Shown piece by piece: positions 1-7,554 of a DNA stretch of 34,133 nt. Made by a program: the position numbers and the translations under genes. The stretch's first letter is position 1. Each line of letters opens with the position of its first letter. The stretch is from JBOGEB01 sp050743125 (lineage in GTDB: Bacteria > Actinomycetota > Nitriliruptoria > Euzebyales > Egibacteraceae): assembly GCA_050743125.1 (NCBI GenBank), contig JBOGEB010000021.1, forward strand, positions 1-34,133, given 5' to 3'. Below the pieces are notes generated by a model. It ran no database searches. It was given only the letters and a program-made list of their open reading frames with translations, and was not told the DNA's origin.

Positions 1-255
1 TGCCGGCCGTATCCCCTTGAATCGCCAGGCCAGAAAGGAAAAAGTCACAGTCCAGAACGCGAAGGTGCCGACCGCCAGCATCGCCCCGGTGATGGACATG
101 TCTTCCTGAGTGACGCCTTGCTGGACCAAATCACCTATAGTCACCAGCAGGATAAGCTCGAAAGCGGTCAACTGTGACAGTTCCCGCTTGCCGGTGCCCC
201 GGGCTACCAGCCATAAGAAGAAATAGATGACGCTGGCGCGGATCACGATCTCCAT
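1..255 (-). CDS. DUF421/YetF-like membrane protein (3' end outside window)
   Basis: The first 85 residues of a membrane protein are visible, reading off the left edge. They start MEIVIRASVIYFFLWLVARG and contain the stretch GTGKRELSQLTAFELILLV followed by TIGDLVQQ. Hydrophobic helices flank a conserved R-x-x-G-K-R-E-x-x-Q-x-T-x-F-E-x-I block. This block is typical of the N-terminal half of DUF421 (YetF-like) proteins, which are integral membrane proteins of unknown biochemical role. The ATG shares one base with the TGA of the upstream gene (TGATG), so the two are probably translationally coupled. The C-terminal cytoplasmic part is missing because the window ends. Family assignment is by pattern recognition. 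Confidence 0.75.
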   Translation of the reverse strand, partial: MEIVIRASVIYFFLWLVARGTGKRELSQLTAFELILLVTIGDLVQQGVTQEDMSITGAMLAVGTFAFWTVTFSFLAWRFKGIRPA

Positions 256-770
256 CAGGGCATCACAAAAGTCTGGTAGTCGACCGAGACAGCGGGAGCC
301 CCACGGTCGAGGATTGCGGTCGTAGCCGCCACCCGCCGTAGCTGCTGGCCAGGTTCGATGCGGGCGTCGAACGATATGGTGAGCACCTCGCTCGCCTCAG
401 GCGCTTCGAACTGCCAGATAATCCGCTCACCGTCGCTGGTCGCCTTCGCCGGATCAGGGTCGAGGCCGTTCTCGTCGAACAGGTCGAAGTACGCGTCGGT
501 GCTGGCGATAGTGATCGGGCCCTCGAAGCCGCCCGCCCGGCGCACCTGGACCGCCCATGGCGTGGCCAGCCCGGGTCGGGTGACGCTGGCATAGCGCACC
601 GTCAGCTCATAGCCGCCTGCGTTGCCCGAGACCTCTGCGGTCCGCACGCCGTAGACGTTGAGCATTCCCAGCAACAGCAATGCCGACAAGGAAACGAAAA
701 AGAGCCGCCGCAGCGTGCGGAAGTGTCGGATCCGGCGAAGGTTGACGTCGGAAGGGGCGGTCGACACCAT
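255..770 (-). CDS. membrane-anchored hypothetical protein, partner of the DUF421 protein
   Basis: This 171-residue protein has a basic N-terminus (RRIRHFRTLRR) and one membrane segment at about residues 24-42. The remaining ~125 residues are predicted to lie outside the membrane and are rich in beta-prone stretches such as YELTVRYASV and EVLTISFDARI. Following the positive-inside rule, the tail faces the exterior. It lacks cysteines and any motif I recognise. Its stop overlaps the start of the DUF421-like gene by one base, which suggests a two-gene unit and perhaps a common complex at the membrane. No function can be assigned from sequence. Confidence 0.7.
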   Translation of the reverse strand: MVSTAPSDVNLRRIRHFRTLRRLFFVSLSALLLLGMLNVYGVRTAEVSGNAGGYELTVRYASVTRPGLATPWAVQVRRAGGFEGPITIASTDAYFDLFDENGLDPDPAKATSDGERIIWQFEAPEASEVLTISFDARIEPGQQLRRVAATTAILDRGAPAVSVDYQTFVMP

Positions 771-803
771 CGAAGCCGCCTCACGCCTGCAAAGAGCAGC
801 CCC

Positions 804-956
804 TCACGGGCGGGTTCGCCGCCCGCGGTAGCCGGTCAGCACCCCGACCAGGAACAGGATTAGAGCGATGATGAGCAGCCACTTCAGACCTTGGACGAGA
901 AAGCCGATGCCGCCTAACAGCAGCGCCAGGATCAACAACAGCACGACCCACCCCAT
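804..956 (-). CDS. small two-helix hydrophobic protein
   Basis: This 50-residue protein starts MGWVVLLLILALLLGGIGF, has a second hydrophobic segment (LKWLLIIALILFLVGVL), and ends in a basic tail (YRGRRTRP). An upstream in-frame ATG at 1016 exists. The start at 956 is preferred because AAAGGAGG lies about six bases before it. Similar short hydrophobic proteins with two helices and a positive tail are common in actinobacteria and are usually annotated only as hydrophobic protein. It lies 34 bases before the 171-residue membrane-protein gene on the same strand and may be co-transcribed with it. Role unknown. Confidence 0.65.
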   Translation of the reverse strand: MGWVVLLLILALLLGGIGFLVQGLKWLLIIALILFLVGVLTGYRGRRTRP

Positions 957-1938
957 GGGTGCCTCCTTTTCGGAACCGTTCGCGAAACGATCAGGCCGCA
1001 AGCGCCATACGGGCAACCTCGAACCCGGCCACTTCAGCTTCTCGACTTATTCCTGAACACCTTGATCGTAGGATCCATGCCGAACGAAACCAAGCATCTC
1101 CTTCAAGGGACAAGACCCACGGGAGCTGCAACCGGCGCGGCGGGATGGGCACACAGCGGCGCCGACGCCCGCACCAGTCCGCATGGCGCTCGCAGACCCA
1201 CAGGTCAGGCCGCTGAAGAAGAGGTCCCAGATGCCGCCTTGCGCGGCTGCGGAGGAAAACCGCACGGCATCGCGCCCAGCCGCATCCCGGGCCACGGCGC
1301 GGATCCCCCAACACGCTCTCAGCGCGTGTTTGAAATTTTGTGGGGTCGCGTCGCGTCAGGTTCCACTCCTTTAGGGCGGGTGGGTGGGGGAGGTTGGTGC
1401 GGTCGGCGGTTTCGGCGGCCGACGCCGAGCGGTCCTCGGCCTGCCAGGATGTGTTCGACTACCTGGGGAACGAGGCGGCGTTCGTCCCCATCGCCCACCC
1501 CGCCCCGGTTCTGGGCGGTGGGACCGAACGTGCCCGGGTTCGAGGTGCCGGTCACCGCAGACGACGCTGAGCAGCGCACCGGCAGCCGTGGCTCGATCCG
1601 TCTGGCGGTTCGCGGCGGGGACGCCGGTGGTGGTGCTGACGCTGTTGACCGCCTGTCCGCCCGGATCGCCCGAGCAGGCCGGCGGGTCGTCCTGCTGGCC
1701 CTGGGCGCAGCAGGTCGCAGCAACGTTGGCCAGGCTGCGGGCCATGTCCGCCCTCGCCTGACCAGGCTCCGCCGCCGTCCTGTCCGGCACGACCTCATCC
1801 TCCAGAGTCACCGAGGCCCCACGGGCGGCGGCGCGAGCGGTGGAGCAAGGACCTGCCCGGCACGGCTATGGCGATATGGACCCACAACCGCTGGTAGGCG
1901 GTACCGCTTGGGCGCACGACCAGCGGGGCACGGTGAAG
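957..1938. other. gene-poor stretch with one repeat copy
   Basis: No convincing gene is seen on either strand. The open frames here look like GC-rich shadow frames: low complexity, rich in Arg, Pro and Ala, and without a ribosome site. A family A repeat copy lies at about 1320-1426. A short protein-like run on the minus strand near 1400-1560 might be a remnant of an eroded gene, but it is too short to identify. Confidence 0.5.
1320..1426 (+). repeat. family A intergenic repeat, partial copy
   Basis: The segment begins GCGTGTTTGAAA, continues with GGGGTCGCGTCGCGTC and GGTTCC, then TTTAGG, and ends with GGTTTCGGCGGCC. The same blocks occur in the same order at 7308-7461. This copy lacks the right-hand half found at 7308-7554, including the second end. 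Confidence 0.6.
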
Positions 1939-2647
1939 TCAATCGGCGTCGTCGCGGCACTGCTGCTCCGCGTGGGTCAGCGCGGCCGCTTCGACGAGCA
2001 GCCCTGTCCGTTCGTAGCGCTTGCGGCTGCGGCTGCGGCTGCGGCTGAAGCGGACCACGACCGCGGACAGGTCGCTGACCCGATGAGCGCGGCGGGTCAG
2101 CGTCGCGTCCCCCGACGGCAGGAACACGAGGTGGTCCAGGCCGGCGCAGCGCATGCACACCGGGCCCGCGTCCTGCATGAGCAGCAGCTCCCCGGTGCCC
2201 GAGCAGGCCGTGCACGTCCAGTCCTTCAGCGGCGAGACGACGACGAGGTCCGGTGGTCGGCTTTGCCAGCCGGCGGCGCTTGGCGGCGGACAGCTCGGGG
2301 GAAACCCAGTGCGTGCGGTAAGCACGCTCGATCTCGGCTGTTCCGCTGACGCTGAAGCGCAGCGGCCTGCGGTCGCGGGTCCCGGCAACGTAGCAGGTTT
2401 CGCTCGGCGTCAAGCCGCGACGCTCCGCCCAGCGACGGAACTCGAGCGTGGCGGTGGACAGCTTGAGCGGGTTGACCTGCAGCACCTGCTCCAGGCACTC
2501 GACGCGTCCCTGCCGCCACTCGTCGAGGTGCACCTGCGCCAGCCAGCCGAGTCGGACGAGCACGTCGATCGCGCTGACGTATTGCTGCTCGGCGAGGGCC
2601 GCCTCGGCCGCCCGCACGACACGCTGCTCGAGCGCGGCGCCGCTCAT
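1939..2647 (-). pseudogene. frameshifted relic resembling a DUF2293-type protein
   Basis: From the ATG at 2647 a protein-like frame runs about 130 residues (starting MSGAALEQRVVRAAEAALAE). It then loses sense near 2245-2275, in the stretch AKRRRLAKP. The neighbouring frame continues with a plausible domain: a C-x2-C pair (WTCTACSGTG), another C-x2-C (VCMRCAGLDH), then LVFLPSGDATLTRRA, SAVVVRFSRS, KRYERTGLLVE, and a stop at 1939. The F-L-P-x-G-D-A-x-L-T-R-R block resembles actinobacterial proteins often labelled DUF2293. That label is from memory and is uncertain. The usual C-terminal part is missing. A (GCGGCT)4 run at 2023-2046 encodes an Ser-Arg repeat just before the RYE block. I read this as a decayed gene. 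Confidence 0.5.
2023..2046. repeat. hexanucleotide repeat (GCGGCT)4
   Basis: Four perfect tandem copies of GCGGCT lie within the DUF2293-like relic. On the minus strand they encode alternating Ser and Arg. Six-base units keep the frame, so this expansion did not itself cause the frameshift. Confidence 0.8.
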
Positions 2648-2727
2648 CCTGACCCCCTAAGTTTCCCGCAGCCCGCGTGTCGCGTCGGGCCTCCGCGGCG
2701 AACGCCCAGCGGTCTGGTAAACGTTGA

Positions 2728-3183
2728 GCTTGTGTTGCGGTCGCGCGGCGGCACCGGGCGCAACGGGTGTCCGTCTGCGGCTACCTCGTCGATGTGTACT
2801 GCCTTGGCGTGAAGGACGCCCTCGGGCCTCGGATCATGAACGAGCCCGACCTGCCGGTGTTTCTCAACAAGTTCTTTGGCGGGTTCGAGGAGGTCGGAGC
2901 ACCGCTCGCGGCGCCGCTGGACCTGGCCCGTCACCTGGTGTGGGGAGCCATCGACTACGCCGGGGGGCTCGGCTTCCAGCCCGCCCGCGACTTCCAACGG
3001 GCAGCCGGTCACCTCGGGCCGTGGCAGGAGACCAGCGCCATCACGTTCGGACGAGACGGCGTACCGCTGTACGTACAGGGTCCCTACGACGACCCGACCC
3101 TGGTGTTTCGCACCCTGTCCAAGTCTGTCGGCAACGACCGCTTCCACTTCATCGCGCCGGCCGAGGCCGGCGTCGGCCGGTGA
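2728..3183 (+). pseudogene. 5'-truncated hypothetical protein
   Basis: A coherent protein sequence runs from an in-frame stop at 2725 to the TGA at 3181. A possible GTG start lies at 2767 (VSVCGYLVDVYCLGVKDALG). The sense-bearing frame begins further upstream (ARRHRAQRVSVCGYLVD), so the natural start has probably been lost. Recognisable blocks are YLVDVYCLGVKDALG, LARHLVWGAIDYAGGLGF, GHLGPW and ITFGRDGVPLYVQGPYDDP. These recall a conserved bacterial hypothetical family, but I cannot name it. The gene is flanked by two other relics. It might still be expressed from the GTG as a 138-residue protein. Confidence 0.45.
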
Positions 3184-3189
3184 CCCGCG

Positions 3190-3510
3190 GAGCGGGGCGC
3201 AGCATCTCCCCGGCCCGTAGCTGCGCGGCGCGGGTGGCGGCGTCGGGGACGAAGCTCCTGATGATCCGGTCGAGTTTCGGCTTGCCCCCGTAGTAGCCCG
3301 GGTTCGCCTTACGAGTTCGAACGGCCTCGTCCGACGGGGTTCTGGTTGAGCACGTCCACGTTGACGTTTTTGCTCTCCAGCAGGTGCTTCGGCGGTTTCC
3401 GCAGCGTGATCCTCCCGGCGTCACGTCCGCCGCCGTGAACGGGGGCGCCATCGTGCCATTGCACGTCGCGGTGGAGCTTGAAGGTGGAGATCAGCCCGTC
3501 GTCGGCCAAG
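3190..3510 (-). pseudogene. relic of a family 5 (oligopeptide/nickel-type) ABC substrate-binding protein
   Basis: Two minus-strand frames carry collinear pieces of a solute-binding protein. The first has TFKLHRDVQWHDGAPV, matching the usual TFKLR-GVKWHDGTPV block, followed by a short NPVGRG (normally NPVGTGPY). The second has KANPGYYGGKPKLDRIIRSF, then VPDAATRAAQLRAGE, matching the A-N-P-x-Y-W-G-x-P-x-L-D block and the segment after it. About 100 residues between the first two blocks are gone, and the reading frame shifts. There is no start and no C-terminus, so this is a remnant. The family binds peptides, nickel complexes or other solutes. The specificity of the ancestor cannot be read from this fragment. 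Confidence 0.65.
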
Positions 3511-3620
3511 CGTCGTGTTCGGCTGTCTCCGTATTGGAATCACACACGCTTGTCGTGGGGGCGCTGCTCGCCGGCATCGATAGGGGTGGCAGGGTGGGTG
3601 CGGACCGCGGCGGGCAGCGG

Positions 3621-5472
3621 ATGGGGACAGGCCTGTTGGCCACCGTCCGGCTGCTGCCCACGGTAAGCCGCGTGGGTACCGCTGCCCTCGTCCTTCTTGC
3701 GGCGGCGAGCGCGGCGCTGCCCGTCGCTCTGGTGGTGGCGTCGGGGCGTCTGGTGGGAGCGGCCCCGGCCGTAATCGGCGCGGGGCTTGACTCGTCGGCG
3801 GGGTCCGCGCTGCTGAGGGCAGTAGCCGTCGTCGCTGGCCTGTACCTTGCCGAGCAGGTGGTGGGAGAGGCAACCGGCATCCTCGCCGGCGACATGGCGC
3901 GCCGCCTCGACGGGCACCTCCGAGAGCGGGCGGTGGCGGGGAGCCTGCGCCCGACGGGGATCGCCCACCTGGAGGAGCCCGAGACCGCGGGCGCCGTGTC
4001 CCTGGTCAGGAACCTCGCCCCGGGAATGCTCTCCCCCGGTTCGGCGGTGGCGGGCCTGGCGGAGGCCGTCCCGCCCCGGCTGTCGGTGCTGGGCTCGGCG
4101 GGGGTGGTGGCCACGTTCTCCCTGCCGCTGGCGGGGATGCTCCTCGTGGCGTGGGCGGTGGGGTCGCTCGTCGTGCTGCGCTACTTCTTCGCCAACGCCG
4201 CCGCCTTCACCGGCCAGCGGACCGACCTGCGCCGTTCGGTGTACTTCCGCGACCTGGCCCTCACCCCGCCGGCGGCCAAGGAGACCCGTGTCTTCGGCCT
4301 GGCCGGTTGGATCGGCGAGCGGTTCGGGGCGGTGTGGGAGGAGGCGGTGGCCCCCTCGCGGCGGCAGCGGCGCCAAGGCTGGAGCCGGCTCGTCGCCGTG
4401 TTCGCTGGGTTCGGGATCGGTATCACCGTCGGGCTGGCGGTGGTCGGGCTCGCCGGGGTGGGCGGGGACCTGTCGCTCGAGCGGGTGGTGATCCTCGTCG
4501 GCGCTGTCCGCCAGACGCTCAATCTGCACTTCAGGGGCAGCGAGCCGTCCGTCGCCTACGGTGCCGCCGCGCTGCACCCGCTGCTGGCGCTGGAGCGCCG
4601 GACGCGACTGGATCCGGCGGCGGCCGGCCGCAGCCTGTGCGCCGCCGACCTCCCCGCCCGGGTGCTGCGCTTCGAGTCGGTCGACTTCGCGTACCCGGGC
4701 GCCTCCCGCCCGGTCTTTGCCGGGCTCGACCTCGAGGTCCCGGCCGGTCAACGCCTGGCCATCGTCGGTGCCAACGGCGCCGGGAAGACCACGCTGGTCA
4801 AGCTGCTCGCCGGCTTGTACCCCCCGGACAGGGGGCGCATCACCGTCGACGGCGTCGACCTGGCCGACCTCGACCCCGACGCCTGGCGTGCCCAGATGGC
4901 GGTGCTGTTCCAGGACTACGTCCGCTTCGAGGCAGCGGCCGCCGAGAACGTCGGGTTCGGGGCGGTGCGGCTGGGCTTCGACGCCGCCGCGCTCGACCGG
5001 GCGGCGCAGCGGGCGGGGGCAGACGAGGTGGTGGCCCACCTCGAGCGGGGATGGGAGACGATCCTGTCCCGCGCCGTCGGGGGGGGGCACCGACCTGTCG
5101 GCCGGTCAGTGGCAGCGGGTGGCGCTGGCTCGGGCGCTTTTCGCCGTGGACGCCGGCGCCCGGGTGCTCGTGCTCGACGAGCCCACCGCCAACCTGGACG
5201 TGCGGGCCGAGGCCGCCGTCTACGCCCGCCTGCTCGAGGTCACGCCCCGGATGGCGAGTGGGGCTCCGGTGACGACCATCGTGATCTCGCACCGCTTCTC
5301 CACCGTGCGCCGGGCGGACCGCATCGTGGTCTTGGAGGACGGGCGGGTGGTCGAGGACGGCACCCACGACGCGCTCCTCGCCGCCGCCGGCCGCTACGCC
5401 CGGATGTTCTCGCTCCAGGCCGCCCGGTTCCAGCCGGGGGCGTCACCGCCGGACGAAGCCGACCGTGCGTGA
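3621..5472 (+). CDS. ABC exporter half-transporter with a frameshift at a G9 run
   Basis: An N-terminal six-helix transmembrane domain (about residues 1-300) is followed by a nucleotide-binding domain. Walker A is GANGAGKTT (about residue 384) and the Q-loop is LFQDYVRF. The frame then breaks at nine consecutive G at 5089-5097. One base fewer would continue directly into TDLSAGQWQRVALARALF (ABC signature), VLVLDEPTANLD (Walker B and D-loop) and the switch histidine ISHRFSTV, ending at 5472. A sequencing error, a real mutation or slippage are all possible. The start is uncertain: ATG 3621 is chosen, and GTG 3594 is an in-frame alternative. The end overlaps the next ABC gene by eight bases, so a heterodimeric exporter is likely. 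Substrate unknown. Confidence 0.8.
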
Positions 5473-7264
5473 GCTGCGCCGCGCCCTGGTGGCCGCCGTC
5501 GGCCTCGCCTTCTCGGCGGACCGCCCCCGGGCACTCGTCACCTTCGCCGGCCTGCCCGTCTACGGGCTCGTTCAGGCTCTCCAGCCGCTGTGGCTCAAGC
5601 TGCTCGTCGATGGGGTGACCGTTGGCCAGCGCGGCCAGGTGGTGGCTGCGGCGGGGCTCATGGGCGGCGCTGTCCTCCTTGAGCTGGTCGTGGTCTTCAC
5701 CTGGTTCACCGCCGCCATGCGGCTGCGGGAGGACATCGACCGGGAGGTCGACCATCGCCTCATCGCCCTCGCCGCCGGCATTCCCGGCGTCGAGCACTAC
5801 GAGCGGCCCGAGTGCCTCGACCGCCTCGAGCTGCTGCGCACCGGCCGGGGCGAGATGGCGGTCACGATCGAGACGCTGGGGCGGAGCGTCCTGCTCGTCG
5901 TTCAGCTGGCCACCACCGGCGCGCTGCTGGCCAGCGTCGACCCGGCGCTGCTGCTGTTGCCAGCCTTCGCCCTGCCGTCCTTCCTCATGGCCGGACGGGC
6001 CGAGCGGGCGGTGGCGGCGGCACAGGACGAGACCGCCGCCGACCAGCGCCGGGCGCTGGGGCTCTTCGACCTGGCCACCACCGCCCCGCCCGGCAAGGAG
6101 CTGCGGGTCTTCGGGCTGCAGCACACCGTCCGCGACCGCCACCGCGCCCTGACGAGGGCACTGGAGCGGCGGCTCGCCCGAGCCGACCGCACCGCCGCGG
6201 CACAGCGGTCCTTCGGTGTCGCGGTCTTCTCCGCCGGCTACCTGCTCGCTGTTCTCCTCGTCGCCCGCCAGGCGGCGGCCGGGCAGGCCACCGCCGGGGA
6301 CCTTGTGCTCGCCCTCACCGCCGCCGCCAACGTGCGCGGCCAGGTCGGTGACGTGGCCGGCACCCTCGCCGGGTTCGCCGGCTGCCTCAGGGTGCTCCGC
6401 CGCTACCTGTGGCTGGTCGACCACGCTGACGCGGCCCGGCGTGCCCTCGAGCCCCCCGGCGGCCAGCCCTTTGCCGCCACCCCCGACCGCCTGGTCGACG
6501 GCATCCGCCTTTCCGGGGTGCGCCTGTGCTACCCGGGCGCGGAGGCGGACGCCCTCGCCGAGGTGGACCTCCACCTCCCGGCAGGTGCCGTGGTGGCGGT
6601 GGTCGGCGAGAACGGGGCCGGCAAGACGACCCTGGTGAAGCTCCTCGCCCGCTTCTACGAACCCACTGGGGGACGCATCGACATCGACGGGGTGCCCCTC
6701 GCCCTCCTCGACCCGGGGGACTGGCGGGCACACTTGGCCGCCGGGTTCGAGGACTTCGTCCGCTTCGAGCTGAGCGCACGTGAGGCTGTCGGGGTCGGCG
6801 ACCTGCCCGCCCTCGGCGACGACGTGGCGGTAGGTCGCGCCCTCGAACGCGCCGGCGCCGCCGACCTGCCCGGCCAGCTTCCCGACGGGCTCGGCACGCT
6901 CCTCGGCGCCGGTCTCCCCGGTGCCGTCGACCTGTCCAAGGGGCAGTGGCAGAAGCTGGCGCTGGCCCGGGCCATGATGCGGGAGCGTCCCCTGCTCCTC
7001 CTGCTCGACGAGCCCACCGCGGCCCTCGACGCAGAGACCGAGCACGCGCTGTTCGAACGCTACGTCGCCGCGGCGCGCACCGGCGCAGGCAACGGCGCCA
7101 TCACCGTGCTCGTCTCCCACCGGTTCTCCACCGTGCGGATGGCCGACCTCATCGTCGTGCTCGACGGCGGGCGAGTCACCGAGGCCGGAACCCACGCCCA
7201 GCTCCACGCCCGAGGCGGACTCTACGCGGAGCTCTACGACCTCCAGGCCGACGCCTACGGTTAG
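5465..7264 (+). CDS. ABC exporter half-transporter (permease-ATPase fusion)
   Basis: This 599-residue protein has a transmembrane domain at about residues 1-310 and an ATPase domain at about 345-590. Motifs in order are Walker A GENGAGKTTLVK (about 380), Q-loop FEDFVRFE, signature DLSKGQWQKLALARAM, Walker B LLLLLDEPTAALD and switch SHRFSTVRMAD. The Q-loop reads E-D where its partner has Q-D, so the usual glutamine is replaced here. The GTG start at 5465 lies inside the end of the preceding half-transporter gene, which indicates translational coupling and a heterodimer. Both proteins belong to the multidrug, lipid or peptide exporter type. Nothing in the neighbourhood identifies the substrate. 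Confidence 0.9.
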   Translation: MRELRRALVAAVGLAFSADRPRALVTFAGLPVYGLVQALQPLWLKLLVDGVTVGQRGQVVAAAGLMGGAVLLELVVVFTWFTAAMRLREDIDREVDHRLIALAAGIPGVEHYERPECLDRLELLRTGRGEMAVTIETLGRSVLLVVQLATTGALLASVDPALLLLPAFALPSFLMAGRAERAVAAAQDETAADQRRALGLFDLATTAPPGKELRVFGLQHTVRDRHRALTRALERRLARADRTAAAQRSFGVAVFSAGYLLAVLLVARQAAAGQATAGDLVLALTAAANVRGQVGDVAGTLAGFAGCLRVLRRYLWLVDHADAARRALEPPGGQPFAATPDRLVDGIRLSGVRLCYPGAEADALAEVDLHLPAGAVVAVVGENGAGKTTLVKLLARFYEPTGGRIDIDGVPLALLDPGDWRAHLAAGFEDFVRFELSAREAVGVGDLPALGDDVAVGRALERAGAADLPGQLPDGLGTLLGAGLPGAVDLSKGQWQKLALARAMMRERPLLLLLDEPTAALDAETEHALFERYVAAARTGAGNGAITVLVSHRFSTVRMADLIVVLDGGRVTEAGTHAQLHARGGLYAELYDLQADAYG

Positions 7265-7307
7265 CACGTGTTTGAGAACCCCGGCCTGGAATACTGCTCA
7301 AACTCTC

Positions 7308-7554
7308 AGAACGTGTTTGAAAACTGTTGTGGGGGTCGCGTCGCGTCGGGTTCCGCTCGCGAAGAGCCTTTTAGGTCGGAGCCTCTTTCCGGGACGCGAC
7401 GCGACAGTCTTGTCAGGTCATCGTCGTATGTTTTGTTATGTCTGAGGCAGTTTCGGCGGCCAGGGGCTGGGGGAGTCCCCCATAGACGGCCGCCGAAACT
7501 GCGCTCCGCTCCGCTTCGCCCACGGGGCAAGGCCACGATTCTCAAACACGTTCT
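7308..7554. repeat. family A MITE-like element, complete copy
   Basis: A 247-bp non-coding element is bounded by inverted ends: AGAACGTGTTTGAAAA on the left and TTCTCAAACACGTTCT on the right. The interior contains GGGTCGCGTCGCGTC and a perfect 14-bp inverted repeat (CAGTTTCGGCGGCC at 7448-7461, GGCCGCCGAAACTG at 7488-7501). That repeat encloses GGGGGAGTCCCCC. An extra copy of the left end (CACGTGTTTGAGAAC) lies at 7265-7279. No transposase gene is present. The right end overlaps the hypF stop codon. The hairpins could also stop transcription between the converging ABC and hydrogenase operons. Confidence 0.75.
7448..7501. terminator. large GC-rich stem-loop between converging operons
   Basis: A perfect 14-bp stem with an inner GGGGGAGTCCCCC palindrome lies between the 3' end of the ABC pair and the 3' end of hypF. 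There is no U-run, so intrinsic termination is an inference from position and stem strength only. Confidence 0.4.

Noticed and set aside
1371..1811. Minus-strand protein-like pieces near 1400-1560, perhaps a transposase remnant
   Set aside because: Too short and GC-biased to identify, with no motif of a transposase or integrase.
3540..5090. A 516-residue open frame on the minus strand opposite the first ABC gene
   Set aside because: It is the antisense shadow of a GC-rich coding region (low complexity, no motifs), while the plus strand has clear ABC motifs.
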